The notes: a model not told the origin generated them from the sequence alone. A stretch of 64,000 bases of DNA from Ruminococcus sp. (GCF_017549005.1 NZ_JAFYYT010000007.1:141247-205246), one strand, 5' to 3'; counted from the stretch's first letter, positions 42,724 through 51,957 are shown. Translations and numbers: made by a program.

Positions 42724-44124
42724 ATGGTATTTTCGAGACTATTCTTCATATATATTTTTCTCCCTGTCTGCCTGTTGTGCTATGCACTGGCAAGAGGGAC
42801 CAAACATAAAAATACGGTGTTGATCATTTTCTCGCTGATTTTTTATGCCTGGGGCGAGCCCGTTTATATTTTCCTTATGCTGGCAACAGCCGTAGTCAAC
42901 TACGCTGCTGCGCTTTTCATCGGAAAGTATCAGGGCAGGGCCGGAGATACTGCCGCGACTGTTACCGCTGTGGTATACGACCTTCTCATGCTCGGCGTAT
43001 TCAAATACAGCGGCTTTATCGTGGAAAATATCAACGCCCTTTTTTCATGCTCATTGCCTGTCCCAGATATAAGGCTGCCTATAGGTATCAGCTTTTACAC
43101 CTTCCAGACCATTTCGTACATTATCGACTGTCACTGGGAAAAGGTAAAGCCACAGAAGAGCTTCAAGAACTTTCTGCTCTTCCTCACGCTATTCCCTCAG
43201 CTCATCGCAGGTCCTATCGTAAGATACAGCTCCATTGAAAAGGAGATAAACGAGCGTACCATTCTGATGAGCGACGTTTCATACGGTCTGAACAGAGTTG
43301 CCCTCGGTCTTGCGAAAAAAGTCCTGCTTGCAGACCAGCTCAGCCTTATAGCTGAAAGTTTTCTCGGCAATATAGGCGGCTCGACCATGCTTGGAGCATG
43401 GTACGGCGCCATAGCATACGGAATGCAGATATATTTTGACTTTTCGGGATATTCCGATATTGCTATCGGTCTTGGACGCGTTTTCGGCTTCCACTTTTAC
43501 GAAAACTTCGATCATCCTTTTATGTGCAAAGACATTACGGAGTTCTGGCAGCGCTGGCATATCTCCCTCGGAACCTTTTTCCGTGATTATCTCCTCTACA
43601 TACCAATATTCGGCAAGCGCAGAAAATACGGCGGACTCTTCCTCGTATGGCTCTGTACCGGCATATGGCACGGTGCAAGCTGGAACTATGTCATCTGGGG
43701 TCTTTACTACGGGCTTTTCATTTTCATCGAGCTGCTTATCGGAAAGAAAAAGATGAAAAAGGTACCTGTTTTCATACGCCACATCTACAGCAAGTTCGTT
43801 ATAATCATCGGCTTTGCCATATTCTACTTCGAGGATCTCGGAAAGCTCGGAACATTCTTCAGGACAGCTTTCGGCTTCGGAAAAAACGGCTTTGTCGCAG
43901 TACAGGACAAGATATCCTTGGTAAACAACATCTTCCTTATCGCTGTGGCGGTCATCTGCTGTTTCCCGCTTATACGCACCATAAAGAATGTTACGGACAA
44001 GCGTTTTGCCGCAAAAGCTACTATCTCCTCGGCAGCTGCCGTTGTTTCCGCACTGCTGCTGGTGATAACGAGCATCGTGCTTGTTGACGCGACTACTTCC
44101 CCATTCCTTTATTACCAATTCTGA
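42724..44124 (+). CDS. MBOAT-family membrane O-acyltransferase (AlgI/DltB-like)
   Basis: 466 residues with about eleven hydrophobic helices. Conserved segments of the AlgI/DltB branch are present: PIGISFYTFQTISYIIDC, LFPQLIAGPIVRY, ITEFWQRWHISLGTFFRDYL and the catalytic-His region CTGIWHGASWNYVIWGLYYG. Such enzymes move an acyl group across the membrane onto an outside polymer (alginate, teichoic acid, peptidoglycan). First of five tightly packed genes with a DHHW protein, an FkbH-like loader and a carrier protein, so the donor is probably carrier-bound. The acceptor is unknown. The AAGGCGG site is 8-9 nt upstream. Confidence 0.93.
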   Translation: MVFSRLFFIYIFLPVCLLCYALARGTKHKNTVLIIFSLIFYAWGEPVYIFLMLATAVVNYAAALFIGKYQGRAGDTAATVTAVVYDLLMLGVFKYSGFIVENINALFSCSLPVPDIRLPIGISFYTFQTISYIIDCHWEKVKPQKSFKNFLLFLTLFPQLIAGPIVRYSSIEKEINERTILMSDVSYGLNRVALGLAKKVLLADQLSLIAESFLGNIGGSTMLGAWYGAIAYGMQIYFDFSGYSDIAIGLGRVFGFHFYENFDHPFMCKDITEFWQRWHISLGTFFRDYLLYIPIFGKRRKYGGLFLVWLCTGIWHGASWNYVIWGLYYGLFIFIELLIGKKKMKKVPVFIRHIYSKFVIIIGFAIFYFEDLGKLGTFFRTAFGFGKNGFVAVQDKISLVNNIFLIAVAVICCFPLIRTIKNVTDKRFAAKATISSAAAVVSALLLVITSIVLVDATTSPFLYYQF

Positions 44125-44139
44125 CAAGAGGAACACATA

Positions 44140-45615
44140 ATGAGCAAGAACACAAAGAACACGGACGGAGAAAAAGAAAAAAACAGCTCCGCAGAGACAA
44201 ACAGACGTCCAGAACCTGCTATTTCCATAGAGGCCTCGGACCGTCAGGGAACTTCCATAGACATTCCCATAAAAGCAAAAAAACTGAAAAAACAGCAGCG
44301 CAAAAAAGCTATGAACCGCATTTCACTTGCAAATATACTGCTTATCAGCGCTGTTTTTGCAGGCGGATTCGTATATGTAACGCTTCTGCCACATGAGACA
44401 AAAGCTGACGACGAGAACCGTTTACTGACAAAATTCCCGAAATTCAGCGTAAAATCCTATACAAGCGGTGATTTCACAGATGGTATCGCGGATTATTTCG
44501 ATGATACTGTCCACGCAAGGGCCGATATAAAAGAATTCATCGCCGATATGCTCATGCCGCTCAAGGGCATGAAATACGGCGGCGAAAAAGCCGAGCTCTA
44601 CGGCAGCGGCTTTGAAAAGCCCGCAGCTGCTGCAACAACGACCGCTGCAACAACGGCGTCAGTCCGCACTCTTACAACTATTGCCGTAGAGCAGCCGACA
44701 ACCACTGTGACCGAGCCTGAAGAAGATAAAACTGCCGACGGAGAGCTCACGAACAATATCCTGATCGTAAACAAGCGCGGTGTTAACCTCTACGGCGGCG
44801 CATGGGGCTCTGAACAGGAATATGCCTCATATCTCAATGCCTATAAGGAAGCTCTCCCGAATGTGAATATCTATTCAATGGTGCTCCCTACCGCAAGCTC
44901 TTTCTATCTCCCCGACGAGTACAAAAACCTCGCTCAGAGTGAAAAAGAGGACTTTGACAGGATAGAAGCCGCTCTCGGCAACGTTATGTCCGTAGACGCA
45001 TACACGGCTCTTGAAGCACACAAGGACGAGCCCATTTACTCGCGCACCGACCATCACTGGCAGCCCCTCGGCGCTTATTATGCCGCACAGCAGTTTGCTC
45101 TGACGGCAGGAGTGCCTTTTCCCGATATCTCTGAGTACGAAAAGGTGACTCTCCCGGGCTATGTGGGAACTCTCTATATGTACACGCAGAGCGCGACTCT
45201 GCTGAATAATCCCGAGGATTTCGTATACTACAAACCAAGGACAAACGTCAGCGTGACGCAGTATGATACTCATTTCGGAAATCCCGTTGCCGCCGACCTG
45301 CTCCTTGACCCGTCACAGATGCCGAATTCGGGATACTATATGGTATTCGGCGGCGATGAAAGAATCGTCCATGTGAACACCGAATGCAGGAACGGAAGAA
45401 CTCTTGTGATCTTCAAGGACAGCTACGGAAACGCTCTGCTTCCCATGCTTACAAGCTCGTTTGAGCACATTTACCTCTGCGACATCAGGTATTTCGACCT
45501 CAATGCCGCCGATTTCATCAGGAACGTTCAGGCTACCGACCTGCTGTTCTCAATGTGCTCCTTCTCGGCAGTCGGCGTGAACCGCTACAATATCTACAAT
45601 AATCTCATAAAATAG
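44140..45615 (+). CDS. DHHW-family (AlgJ/AlgX/DltD-like) secreted partner of the MBOAT enzyme
   Basis: 491 residues: a ~60-residue basic cytosolic tail, one membrane helix (~64-84), a short Ala/Thr-rich linker (~165-200), and an outside SGNH-like domain. Key motifs are YSRTDHHWQPLGAYYA (DHHW, giving the Asp/His pair) and FKDSYGNALLPML (catalytic Ser region). In alginate and PatB/DltD-type systems such proteins complete acyl transfer outside. 15 bp after the MBOAT gene and 8 bp before the FkbH-like gene, so all three are one unit. Confidence 0.9.
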   Translation: MSKNTKNTDGEKEKNSSAETNRRPEPAISIEASDRQGTSIDIPIKAKKLKKQQRKKAMNRISLANILLISAVFAGGFVYVTLLPHETKADDENRLLTKFPKFSVKSYTSGDFTDGIADYFDDTVHARADIKEFIADMLMPLKGMKYGGEKAELYGSGFEKPAAAATTTAATTASVRTLTTIAVEQPTTTVTEPEEDKTADGELTNNILIVNKRGVNLYGGAWGSEQEYASYLNAYKEALPNVNIYSMVLPTASSFYLPDEYKNLAQSEKEDFDRIEAALGNVMSVDAYTALEAHKDEPIYSRTDHHWQPLGAYYAAQQFALTAGVPFPDISEYEKVTLPGYVGTLYMYTQSATLLNNPEDFVYYKPRTNVSVTQYDTHFGNPVAADLLLDPSQMPNSGYYMVFGGDERIVHVNTECRNGRTLVIFKDSYGNALLPMLTSSFEHIYLCDIRYFDLNAADFIRNVQATDLLFSMCSFSAVGVNRYNIYNNLIK

Positions 45616-45623
45616 GAGAAAAA

Positions 45624-47429
45624 ATGAAAGAACTCTGCTTTCCTTTTGACAGTCAGAATATACTGCGCCGCAGACCTGCCCTCAGAAAGCAGCTCCTGTC
45701 TGACGGAACAGTACGTATAAAAAAGAAAATTGCCGTACTTGGAGGCTCGACTACCGATCATGCAGTTGCCGCCCTGGAGCTTTTTCTGCTCAATTTCGGC
45801 ATAGAGCCCGAGTTTTACCAGTCTGAGTACAATAAATTCTATGAAGACGCCGTTTTCGGCAATCCTGAACTTGAAAGCTTTGCCCCCGACGTCATATATA
45901 TCCACACCACCTCGCGCAATCTCACAAAGCTCCCCGCCGGTCCTGCTGTAAGACCCGAACAGGTCGAAAGGGACCTCAATGAACAGTTCGCGTATTTCCG
46001 TCAGGTGTGGGAAAGTCTTATGCAGCGCTTCAACTGCCCCATAATACAGAACAATTTCGAGCTACCGCTTTTCAGGCATACGGGAAGCTACGACTGTTGG
46101 GGAAATACCGGCCACGCAGCGTTCATTGAGAGACTCAACGTTATGCTCTCGGACTATGCGCGTTCGGTAAACGGTCTGTATATACATGATATCAACTATC
46201 TTTCCGCTGTCTGCGGACTAACAAACTGGCACGACACGGAGGCATGGTATCTTTACAAATATGCTATGAGCACTGCTGTTATCCCCGACCTTGCATACAG
46301 TCTTGCCTGCATTATCAAGTCACTGTACGGAAAGAACCACAAGGTCATAGACCTTGACCTCGATAATACTCTATGGGGTGGAGTCATAGGTGATGACGGT
46401 CAGGACGGTATCGAGATAGGCCCCGAGACCGCTGTGGGACAGTCTTTCACGGAGTTTCAGAGCTTTATCAGAGGCTATAAGGATTATGGCGTGCTCCTTG
46501 CAATATGCTCCAAAAATGACGAAGAAAACGCTCTTTCGGGACTTGAACACCCGAGCAGCGTACTGAAAAAGTCGGATTTCGTATCCATAAAGGCAAACTG
46601 GGAGCCAAAGGACCGTAATATTGCCGAATCGGCTCAGGAGCTCAATCTCGGACCTGACAGCTTCGTATTCATAGACGATAATCCTGCGGAATGCGCTATC
46701 GTTGAAGGACAGCTCCCGATGGTGCAGACCATTCATTCAAGCAGCGTCCATGACGCTATGTATAAGCTTACACGAGGCGGATATTTCGAGGTGACTTCGG
46801 TCTCGGACGACGACCTGCGCCGCTCGGAGATGTACGCTGCCAACGCTCAGAGAGCTGCTCAGATGAAGAGCTTCGGCAGCTATGCGGACTACCTCGCAAG
46901 CCTTGAAATGAACGCTGTTATATGCGGTTTCAAACCTGTTTACATACAGCGTATCACTCAGCTCATCAATAAGAGCAACCAGTTCAACCTTACCACTCGC
47001 CGCTACACCGAGAATGAGATACAGGAGGTCAGTCAGAGCTCCGGCCATATCTGCCTTTGCGGAAAGCTTCTCGATAAATTCGGCGATAACGGCATTGTTT
47101 CCGTGGTTATCGGCAGGATAGACGGCGATATCCTCCATATGGAGCTGTGGCTCATGAGCTGCCGTGTCCTCAAAAGAGATATGGAACTTGCAATGCTTGA
47201 CGAGCTTGTGCGTCATGCAAAGGAAAAAGGTATAAGAACTATAAAGGGGTATTACTATAAAACCCCGAAAAACAGCATGGTAGCCGGGCTTTACGGCACT
47301 CTCGGCTTTACGCCCGATGAGAAGCATGAAAACGGCGATTCTGTATGGCATTTAGACCTTGAAGGATACCAAAACAGGAATAAAGTCATAAAAATTCTTG
47401 AAAAGGAGAACGAAGATGAACACAAATGA
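45624..47429 (+). CDS. FkbH-like HAD-IIIC protein (carrier-protein loading of a three-carbon unit)
   Basis: 601 residues. An N-terminal SGNH-like domain (~30-215; IAVLGGSTTDH) is followed by a HAD-IIIC phosphatase domain whose nucleophile motif DLDLDNTLW has Asp245/Asp247, and VFIDDNPAE further on. The C-terminal ~200 residues form a GNAT-like domain (SNQFNLTTRRYTENEI ... MSCRVLKRDMELAML). Characterised FkbH-type enzymes take 1,3-bisphosphoglycerate, remove phosphate and load the glyceryl unit on an acyl carrier protein for polyketide or other pathways. The next gene is a carrier protein, overlapping by 14 bp. No polyketide synthase is present, so the unit probably goes to the MBOAT enzyme (inference). 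Confidence 0.9.
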   Translation: MKELCFPFDSQNILRRRPALRKQLLSDGTVRIKKKIAVLGGSTTDHAVAALELFLLNFGIEPEFYQSEYNKFYEDAVFGNPELESFAPDVIYIHTTSRNLTKLPAGPAVRPEQVERDLNEQFAYFRQVWESLMQRFNCPIIQNNFELPLFRHTGSYDCWGNTGHAAFIERLNVMLSDYARSVNGLYIHDINYLSAVCGLTNWHDTEAWYLYKYAMSTAVIPDLAYSLACIIKSLYGKNHKVIDLDLDNTLWGGVIGDDGQDGIEIGPETAVGQSFTEFQSFIRGYKDYGVLLAICSKNDEENALSGLEHPSSVLKKSDFVSIKANWEPKDRNIAESAQELNLGPDSFVFIDDNPAECAIVEGQLPMVQTIHSSSVHDAMYKLTRGGYFEVTSVSDDDLRRSEMYAANAQRAAQMKSFGSYADYLASLEMNAVICGFKPVYIQRITQLINKSNQFNLTTRRYTENEIQEVSQSSGHICLCGKLLDKFGDNGIVSVVIGRIDGDILHMELWLMSCRVLKRDMELAMLDELVRHAKEKGIRTIKGYYYKTPKNSMVAGLYGTLGFTPDEKHENGDSVWHLDLEGYQNRNKVIKILEKENEDEHK

Positions 47430-47658
47430 AATAATCCCGCGCCTTAACGAAGTTTTCAGGGATGTATTCGATGACAGGACTATATCCGTTAGCGAAAGAA
47501 CAACCGCTGACGATATCGAAGACTGGGACAGTCTTGCTCATATCAATCTTGTTGCGGCTGTGGAAAACGAATTCGGTCTGCGTTTCAAGATGAGAGAGGT
47601 CTCATCAATGAAAAATGTGGGCGACATGATAAACATAATATCCGAAAGAGGCAGATGA
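47416..47658 (+). CDS. Acyl carrier protein
   Basis: 80 residues, four-helix carrier fold with the phosphopantetheine motif DWDSLAHINL (Ser39). The ATG at 47416 has an AAAGGAG site and overlaps the FkbH-like gene by 14 bp; the stop overlaps the next start (ATGA). Not next to fatty-acid genes, so it is a dedicated carrier for this operon, likely charged by the FkbH-like enzyme. Confidence 0.93.
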   Translation: MNTNEIIPRLNEVFRDVFDDRTISVSERTTADDIEDWDSLAHINLVAAVENEFGLRFKMREVSSMKNVGDMINIISERGR

Positions 47659-48494
47659 TGTCAAAAAAGCTGAAAAAGCGGCTCATTATTGCCGCGGTAC
47701 TGCTGATCCTGTCTGCTCTTTCCGCATGGGGCTTTACCATGAAAACCATCATATATAACGTGAAAACGGACAAGCTTGACGAAAGTATCAGGATAGTTTT
47801 CATATCAGACCTTCATAACTGCTTTTACGGCGACACAAAGCAGTCAAAGCTCATACGTGAAGTTAAGAACAGCTCCCCCGATATAGTAGTTTTCGGCGGC
47901 GACGTTATCGACGCATACGGCGGTACGAAGTACGCCCTGCACCTTATCTCAGAACTCAGCAAAGAGTATCCCTGTGTTTATACTCCAGGAAATCACGAAG
48001 AAATGCGCGACGATAAGGAAGAGTTTTACGAAGAAGTACGTAAGCTCTGTCCCTTACTTCTCGGAGAATACAGGGAAATAAGCGTAAAAGGGCAGGATAT
48101 ACGTATCTACGGCGCTCTTGACGATACAGCCTGGGGAAAGAAAAGAACTCAGCTCGAGGAGTGCTTCGATACTCTCGACGACAGCTGTTACAATATACTT
48201 TTAGCGCATCAGCCCGAGCAGATAGACAGCTACCGAAACAGCGGCACTGGCAGGCAATTCGACCTTATCCTTTCGGGACACGCCCACGGCGGTCAGTGGA
48301 GACTGCCCAAACTACTGGATCAGGGGCTGTATGCTCCGGATCAGGGCATACTTCCCGATTATACAACGGGTATGTATGAATACGGCAGTACGACGCATAT
48401 CATCAGCCGCGGACTCGCAAGACCACTGCGGATGATATTCATTCCCCGTATCTTCAATCGTCCCGAGCTTTCGGTAATTACTATAGGGCAATAA
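47655..48494 (+). CDS. Membrane-anchored metallophosphoesterase (YkuE-like)
   Basis: 279 residues: a membrane helix (~9-28) then a calcineurin-like domain with all metal motifs: ISDLHN, GGDVID, GNHE and GHAHGGQ. Two adjacent ATGs (47655, 47658) are possible starts. Related YkuE/LpxG-type enzymes hydrolyse lipid or nucleotide pyrophosphates at the membrane. As last gene of the acyl-transfer operon, it may act on a lipid-linked intermediate, but may just be a passenger. Confidence 0.88.
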   Translation: MMSKKLKKRLIIAAVLLILSALSAWGFTMKTIIYNVKTDKLDESIRIVFISDLHNCFYGDTKQSKLIREVKNSSPDIVVFGGDVIDAYGGTKYALHLISELSKEYPCVYTPGNHEEMRDDKEEFYEEVRKLCPLLLGEYREISVKGQDIRIYGALDDTAWGKKRTQLEECFDTLDDSCYNILLAHQPEQIDSYRNSGTGRQFDLILSGHAHGGQWRLPKLLDQGLYAPDQGILPDYTTGMYEYGSTTHIISRGLARPLRMIFIPRIFNRPELSVITIGQ

Positions 48495-48535
48495 TTATTT
48501 GGTATACACAGAAAAAGTCTGTGCGAAAAAAATAC

Positions 48536-48564
48536 TTGTAATTTCATATCATTAATGGTATAAT
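48536..48564 (+). promoter_or_regulatory. Sigma-A promoter of rlmB
   Basis: TTGTAA (48536-48541), 17 bp, TATAAT (48559-48564). It opens a second plus-strand unit after the acyl-transfer operon; leader ~80 nt. Confidence 0.78.
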
Positions 48565-48625
48565 GAAAATATCGTTTCCTTTCCGGAAATATGCAGTAAA
48601 CTGAAATATACAGAACAAAAGGAGC

Positions 48626-48649
48626 ATGGGCGCTTCGTGCCCGCTGTAA
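48626..48649 (+). CDS. Possible 7-codon upstream ORF in the rlmB leader
   Basis: An ATG right after AAAAGGAG begins a 7-codon frame (MGASCPL) that stops 3 nt before the rlmB ATG. Inside it a 6-bp hairpin GGGCGC/GTGCCC (48628-48642) forms. The only ribosome site for rlmB is this AAAAGGAG, ~27 nt upstream, so either the hairpin folds to bring it near or the short frame is read first. Weak but suggestive. Confidence 0.3.
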   Translation: MGASCPL

Positions 48650-48652
48650 GAT

Positions 48653-49411
48653 ATGGAAAAAGATAAAAATACTACCGAAAAGTCCGCAAACCTCATATGC
48701 GGCAGAAATCCCGTCATCGAGGCGCTTAAATCGGGCGCTAACATAGATACTGTCTATATAAACGGAAACGGCGGAAGTCTCGGCGTTATCCGAAAGCTTG
48801 CCAAGGACAGGGGCGTCGTAGTCAAGGACGCAGACGACAAGAAGCTTTCAAGGCTTTCCGACGGCGCTTCTCATCAGGGAGTCGTTGCAGAGGGTGCCTG
48901 CGGCGAATATGTCACCGTTGAGGATATACTTGAGGTTTCCCGCAAAAAAGGTACCAAGCCCTTTATCATCATCTGCGACGAAATAGAGGATCCCCACAAC
49001 CTCGGTGCTATAATCCGTACTGCCGAGACATCGGGAGCAGACGGCGTTATCATACCGAAACGCAGGAGCGCTTCCCTTAATTCCACGGTATTCAAGACCT
49101 CAGCAGGTGCGGCGAGCTATGTTCCCGTGGCAAGAGTGTCAAATCTCGCTTCGTGCATCGACACTCTCAAGGATAACGGCGTCTGGATATACGGTACGGA
49201 CGCTTCGGGAGCCGACTACACCGCGACAGACTTCACAGGCGGAGTTGCTCTTGTCATAGGCTCCGAAGGCTTCGGTATGAGCCAGCTCGTTCAGAAAAAA
49301 TGCGATTTTATGATAAAACTTCCGATGCTCGGAAAAATAAATTCACTCAATGCTTCCGTTGCGGCAGGCATCTTCATGTATGAAGTGCTCCGCCAGCGCC
49401 AGAAGCCCTAA
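48653..49411 (+). CDS. rlmB: 23S rRNA (guanosine2251-2'-O)-methyltransferase RlmB-type (TrmH family)
   Basis: 252 residues: N-terminal L30-like RNA-binding part with LICGRNPVIEAL and a SPOUT domain with DEIEDPHNLGAIIRTAETSGADGVI, VIGSEGFGMSQLV and LNASVAAGIFMYEVLRQR, the knot motifs. Methylates G2251 in the 23S P-loop in E. coli; close relatives of the same fold act on other sites, so the position is inferred. Followed after 14 bp by the pseudo-P-type ATPase gene. Confidence 0.92.
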   Translation: MEKDKNTTEKSANLICGRNPVIEALKSGANIDTVYINGNGGSLGVIRKLAKDRGVVVKDADDKKLSRLSDGASHQGVVAEGACGEYVTVEDILEVSRKKGTKPFIIICDEIEDPHNLGAIIRTAETSGADGVIIPKRRSASLNSTVFKTSAGAASYVPVARVSNLASCIDTLKDNGVWIYGTDASGADYTATDFTGGVALVIGSEGFGMSQLVQKKCDFMIKLPMLGKINSLNASVAAGIFMYEVLRQRQKP

Positions 49412-49425
49412 ATAAGGAGATAACC

Positions 49426-51951
49426 ATGTCGGATCAGAAACCATCGCTCGAGGATATTCTGGACGAATATTCTCCGGACAGCAAGGATCTCAGGGCGGCA
49501 GGCAGGGTAGATACTCAGAAAATACTCAATTCCACTGTCGAATCCCCCGATATCATAGAGAAAGCTAAGTCCAGACCACCTATTTCACATGAAAAATCAG
49601 CATTATTCGATAATGCTCTCAGAAATCCCAATCCGGCAGATGAGACCAAGCCTGCTGATATCGCGCGGCATAAGATAGCTGTTGTAAGCTCTGACGCAAT
49701 CAGTGAGATACAGTCAAATCCGCAGAGGAAAAACATCCCGTCAGGCACTATAACTCCTGTTCAGATGACTCCCGATGAAGCCCCTAAAATAAGGCGCATG
49801 AGCGAGTCCACCCGTGCCAAGGAGATGGAAAACAAGAAGAACAAGAAAAAACGCCGCGGCAAGGATAACGACTATACCTACGCAAAGGAAACTCCCGACG
49901 GAGAGTATATGTACACTCCTCCCGAGTTCAAAAGGAAAAAGCGCAGCCGCATACAGATAATCAACGAGGCGGAAAGTCCCGAGGGAAAGAAACAGATAAC
50001 CGATATCGTCCCCTCGCCTGCCGCTGTTGAGGCTGCAAAGCCCGTTGAGCCTGCGCCCCGTGCGGAGCTCACAAGCATCAATCTCAGTGAAAAGGCTGAT
50101 ATCGACGCAGGACAGCTCGACGTTCACATCACTCAGGAAGCCGACGAGTTCATGTCGGTGCACTCCAAGAACAAGCGTACAAAAAGGATAGTCGATTTCA
50201 ACTATTACGGCGACGTTGAGGACGTGGGAAGAGATATCTACGAGCTGAAAAGCACTATCTCCGTAAGAGTGGTGATACTCGCGATGACAGCTTTCCTCAG
50301 TCTTTTCATCACTCTTGCAAATCAGTTCGATCTGCCTATAATAGACGCTTTCAGTATGTCGCATATCAAGACATACCTCACGGTACATCTCGTTCTCGGA
50401 GCTGTTTCCATACTTTCGTCCATGGCGGTAATAACAAAGGGAATACGGAAGCTTTTCACCATGAAAGCTGACAGCGACTCAATGACGGCAGTCACGGCTC
50501 TGTCCTGTCTTATAGCCATAATCCCAGCTTTTCTCAGTCCAGAGCTCATCAGGACGGAAAACATACACATTTATATGCCCGTGGGAATACTTGCGCTTTT
50601 CATCAATTCTATCGGAAAGCTGCTCATAATCAGGCGAGCGGCGCGGAATTTCCGCTTTGTTTCCAAGAATTTCGACCGTCACGGCATTACCTATGTCACT
50701 GACGAGGACCGTGCGGAACGCATTACAAGAGGCACTCTCGGCGACTTCCCTATCCTCGCTTCAATGCGTAAGACGGACTTCCTCACGGACTTCCTGAGAT
50801 ACACCTATTCCTCGGATATGACCGATGATTTCTGCAAAAAGGCTTCACCCATATGCCTTATTGCTTCAATAGCTGTATCGTTTTTCCTGACACTGTTCTG
50901 CAAGGGCAATTTATTCACACTGGATTCCGCAGCGTTCGGATTTTCAATATTCAGCATGATAATCTGCGCTACGTCCTGTATCGCTATGCCTTTCGTTGTA
51001 AATATCCCCCTTGAAAACGTTTCCAAAAGCGCCATCAAGAATAAGGGAATTATGCTGGGTTATCAGAGCGTTGACGACTTCTATGATACAAATTCCATAC
51101 TTATCGACGCAAATACCCTCTTCCCCGAAGGTACTGTCAGACTTGACGGTATAAAGGTATTCTCCAACACAAAGCTTGACGAAGCCTTTCTTGAAGCCGC
51201 AAGCCTTACTTCCACAGCAGGAAGCATAATGTCCCAGCTTTTCAGCGACGTTATCGCAGGCAGGAACGGTTCGCTCTACCCTATCGAGAACTACTCATAT
51301 GAAGAGGGCATGGGTATGTGCGGCTGGATAAACAACAAGCGCGTGCTTTTCGGAAACCGCGATCTCATGACCAGCCACAATATCGAGGGCGTTCCCACGA
51401 AGTCACAGGAAGCCGAGTCGGTAGACGCCGGAAAGGAAGCTCTTTACCTGTCTATTTCAGGAAATCTCGCGGCTATGTTCGTTGTTGACATCGTTGCTGA
51501 CAGATATGTAAAGCGCTGGGCAAAAAAGCTCTGCAAAAACAAGATCTATACGTTCATAAAGTGCATAGACCCCTGCATTACCGTGAAAAAGCTCAACAAG
51601 CTCTTCGGTATACCCGAGGAAATGGCAAGGATAATCCCCAAGAAGCACCACGAGGACTTCTATGAGGAGACAAAGAAAGCAGTTCGTCTGAGCGCTTCAA
51701 TGGCTACAACAGGAAAGTTCTCATCGCTTGCGGAGCTTCTCATCGGCACGAAAGTCGTGCATTTTTCCGCTATAATCGGACTTATTCTGCAAACAGCGTC
51801 AATACTTCTCGGATTTGTGCTCTGTATGCTGCTGATACTCTCAAAGGCGTTCAGATACAACTACGTTTATATGTCGGCTACAGCCCTCACGGTCTATAAC
51901 CTGGCGTGGACAGTACTTACATATATCGCTGTGAAATTCAAGAAAACATGA
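49426..51951 (+). CDS. Degenerate P-type-ATPase-like membrane protein (catalytic motifs lost)
   Basis: 841 residues. Residues 1-270 are a polar, basic cytosolic region; about eight helices follow (four at ~275-400, two at ~465-525, two at the C-terminus), the heavy-metal P-type layout. Where an ATPase would have CPC, DKTGT, TGDN and GDGxND, this protein has ICATSCIAMP, DANTLFPEG (Asp561), CIDP (713-716) and no match. The N-domain stretch GMCGWINNKRVLFGNRDLM still follows the P1B pattern. It therefore cannot be a normal ion pump; a structural, sensing or nucleotide-binding role is more likely. It sits between rlmB and an LCP ligase gene. Confidence 0.75.
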   Translation: MSDQKPSLEDILDEYSPDSKDLRAAGRVDTQKILNSTVESPDIIEKAKSRPPISHEKSALFDNALRNPNPADETKPADIARHKIAVVSSDAISEIQSNPQRKNIPSGTITPVQMTPDEAPKIRRMSESTRAKEMENKKNKKKRRGKDNDYTYAKETPDGEYMYTPPEFKRKKRSRIQIINEAESPEGKKQITDIVPSPAAVEAAKPVEPAPRAELTSINLSEKADIDAGQLDVHITQEADEFMSVHSKNKRTKRIVDFNYYGDVEDVGRDIYELKSTISVRVVILAMTAFLSLFITLANQFDLPIIDAFSMSHIKTYLTVHLVLGAVSILSSMAVITKGIRKLFTMKADSDSMTAVTALSCLIAIIPAFLSPELIRTENIHIYMPVGILALFINSIGKLLIIRRAARNFRFVSKNFDRHGITYVTDEDRAERITRGTLGDFPILASMRKTDFLTDFLRYTYSSDMTDDFCKKASPICLIASIAVSFFLTLFCKGNLFTLDSAAFGFSIFSMIICATSCIAMPFVVNIPLENVSKSAIKNKGIMLGYQSVDDFYDTNSILIDANTLFPEGTVRLDGIKVFSNTKLDEAFLEAASLTSTAGSIMSQLFSDVIAGRNGSLYPIENYSYEEGMGMCGWINNKRVLFGNRDLMTSHNIEGVPTKSQEAESVDAGKEALYLSISGNLAAMFVVDIVADRYVKRWAKKLCKNKIYTFIKCIDPCITVKKLNKLFGIPEEMARIIPKKHHEDFYEETKKAVRLSASMATTGKFSSLAELLIGTKVVHFSAIIGLILQTASILLGFVLCMLLILSKAFRYNYVYMSATALTVYNLAWTVLTYIAVKFKKT

Positions 51952-51957
51952 CATAAC

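Noticed and set aside
43279-44136. 285-codon minus-strand frame opposite the MBOAT gene
   Set aside because: Antisense shadow of an unmistakable membrane acyltransferase; no promoter or ribosome site.
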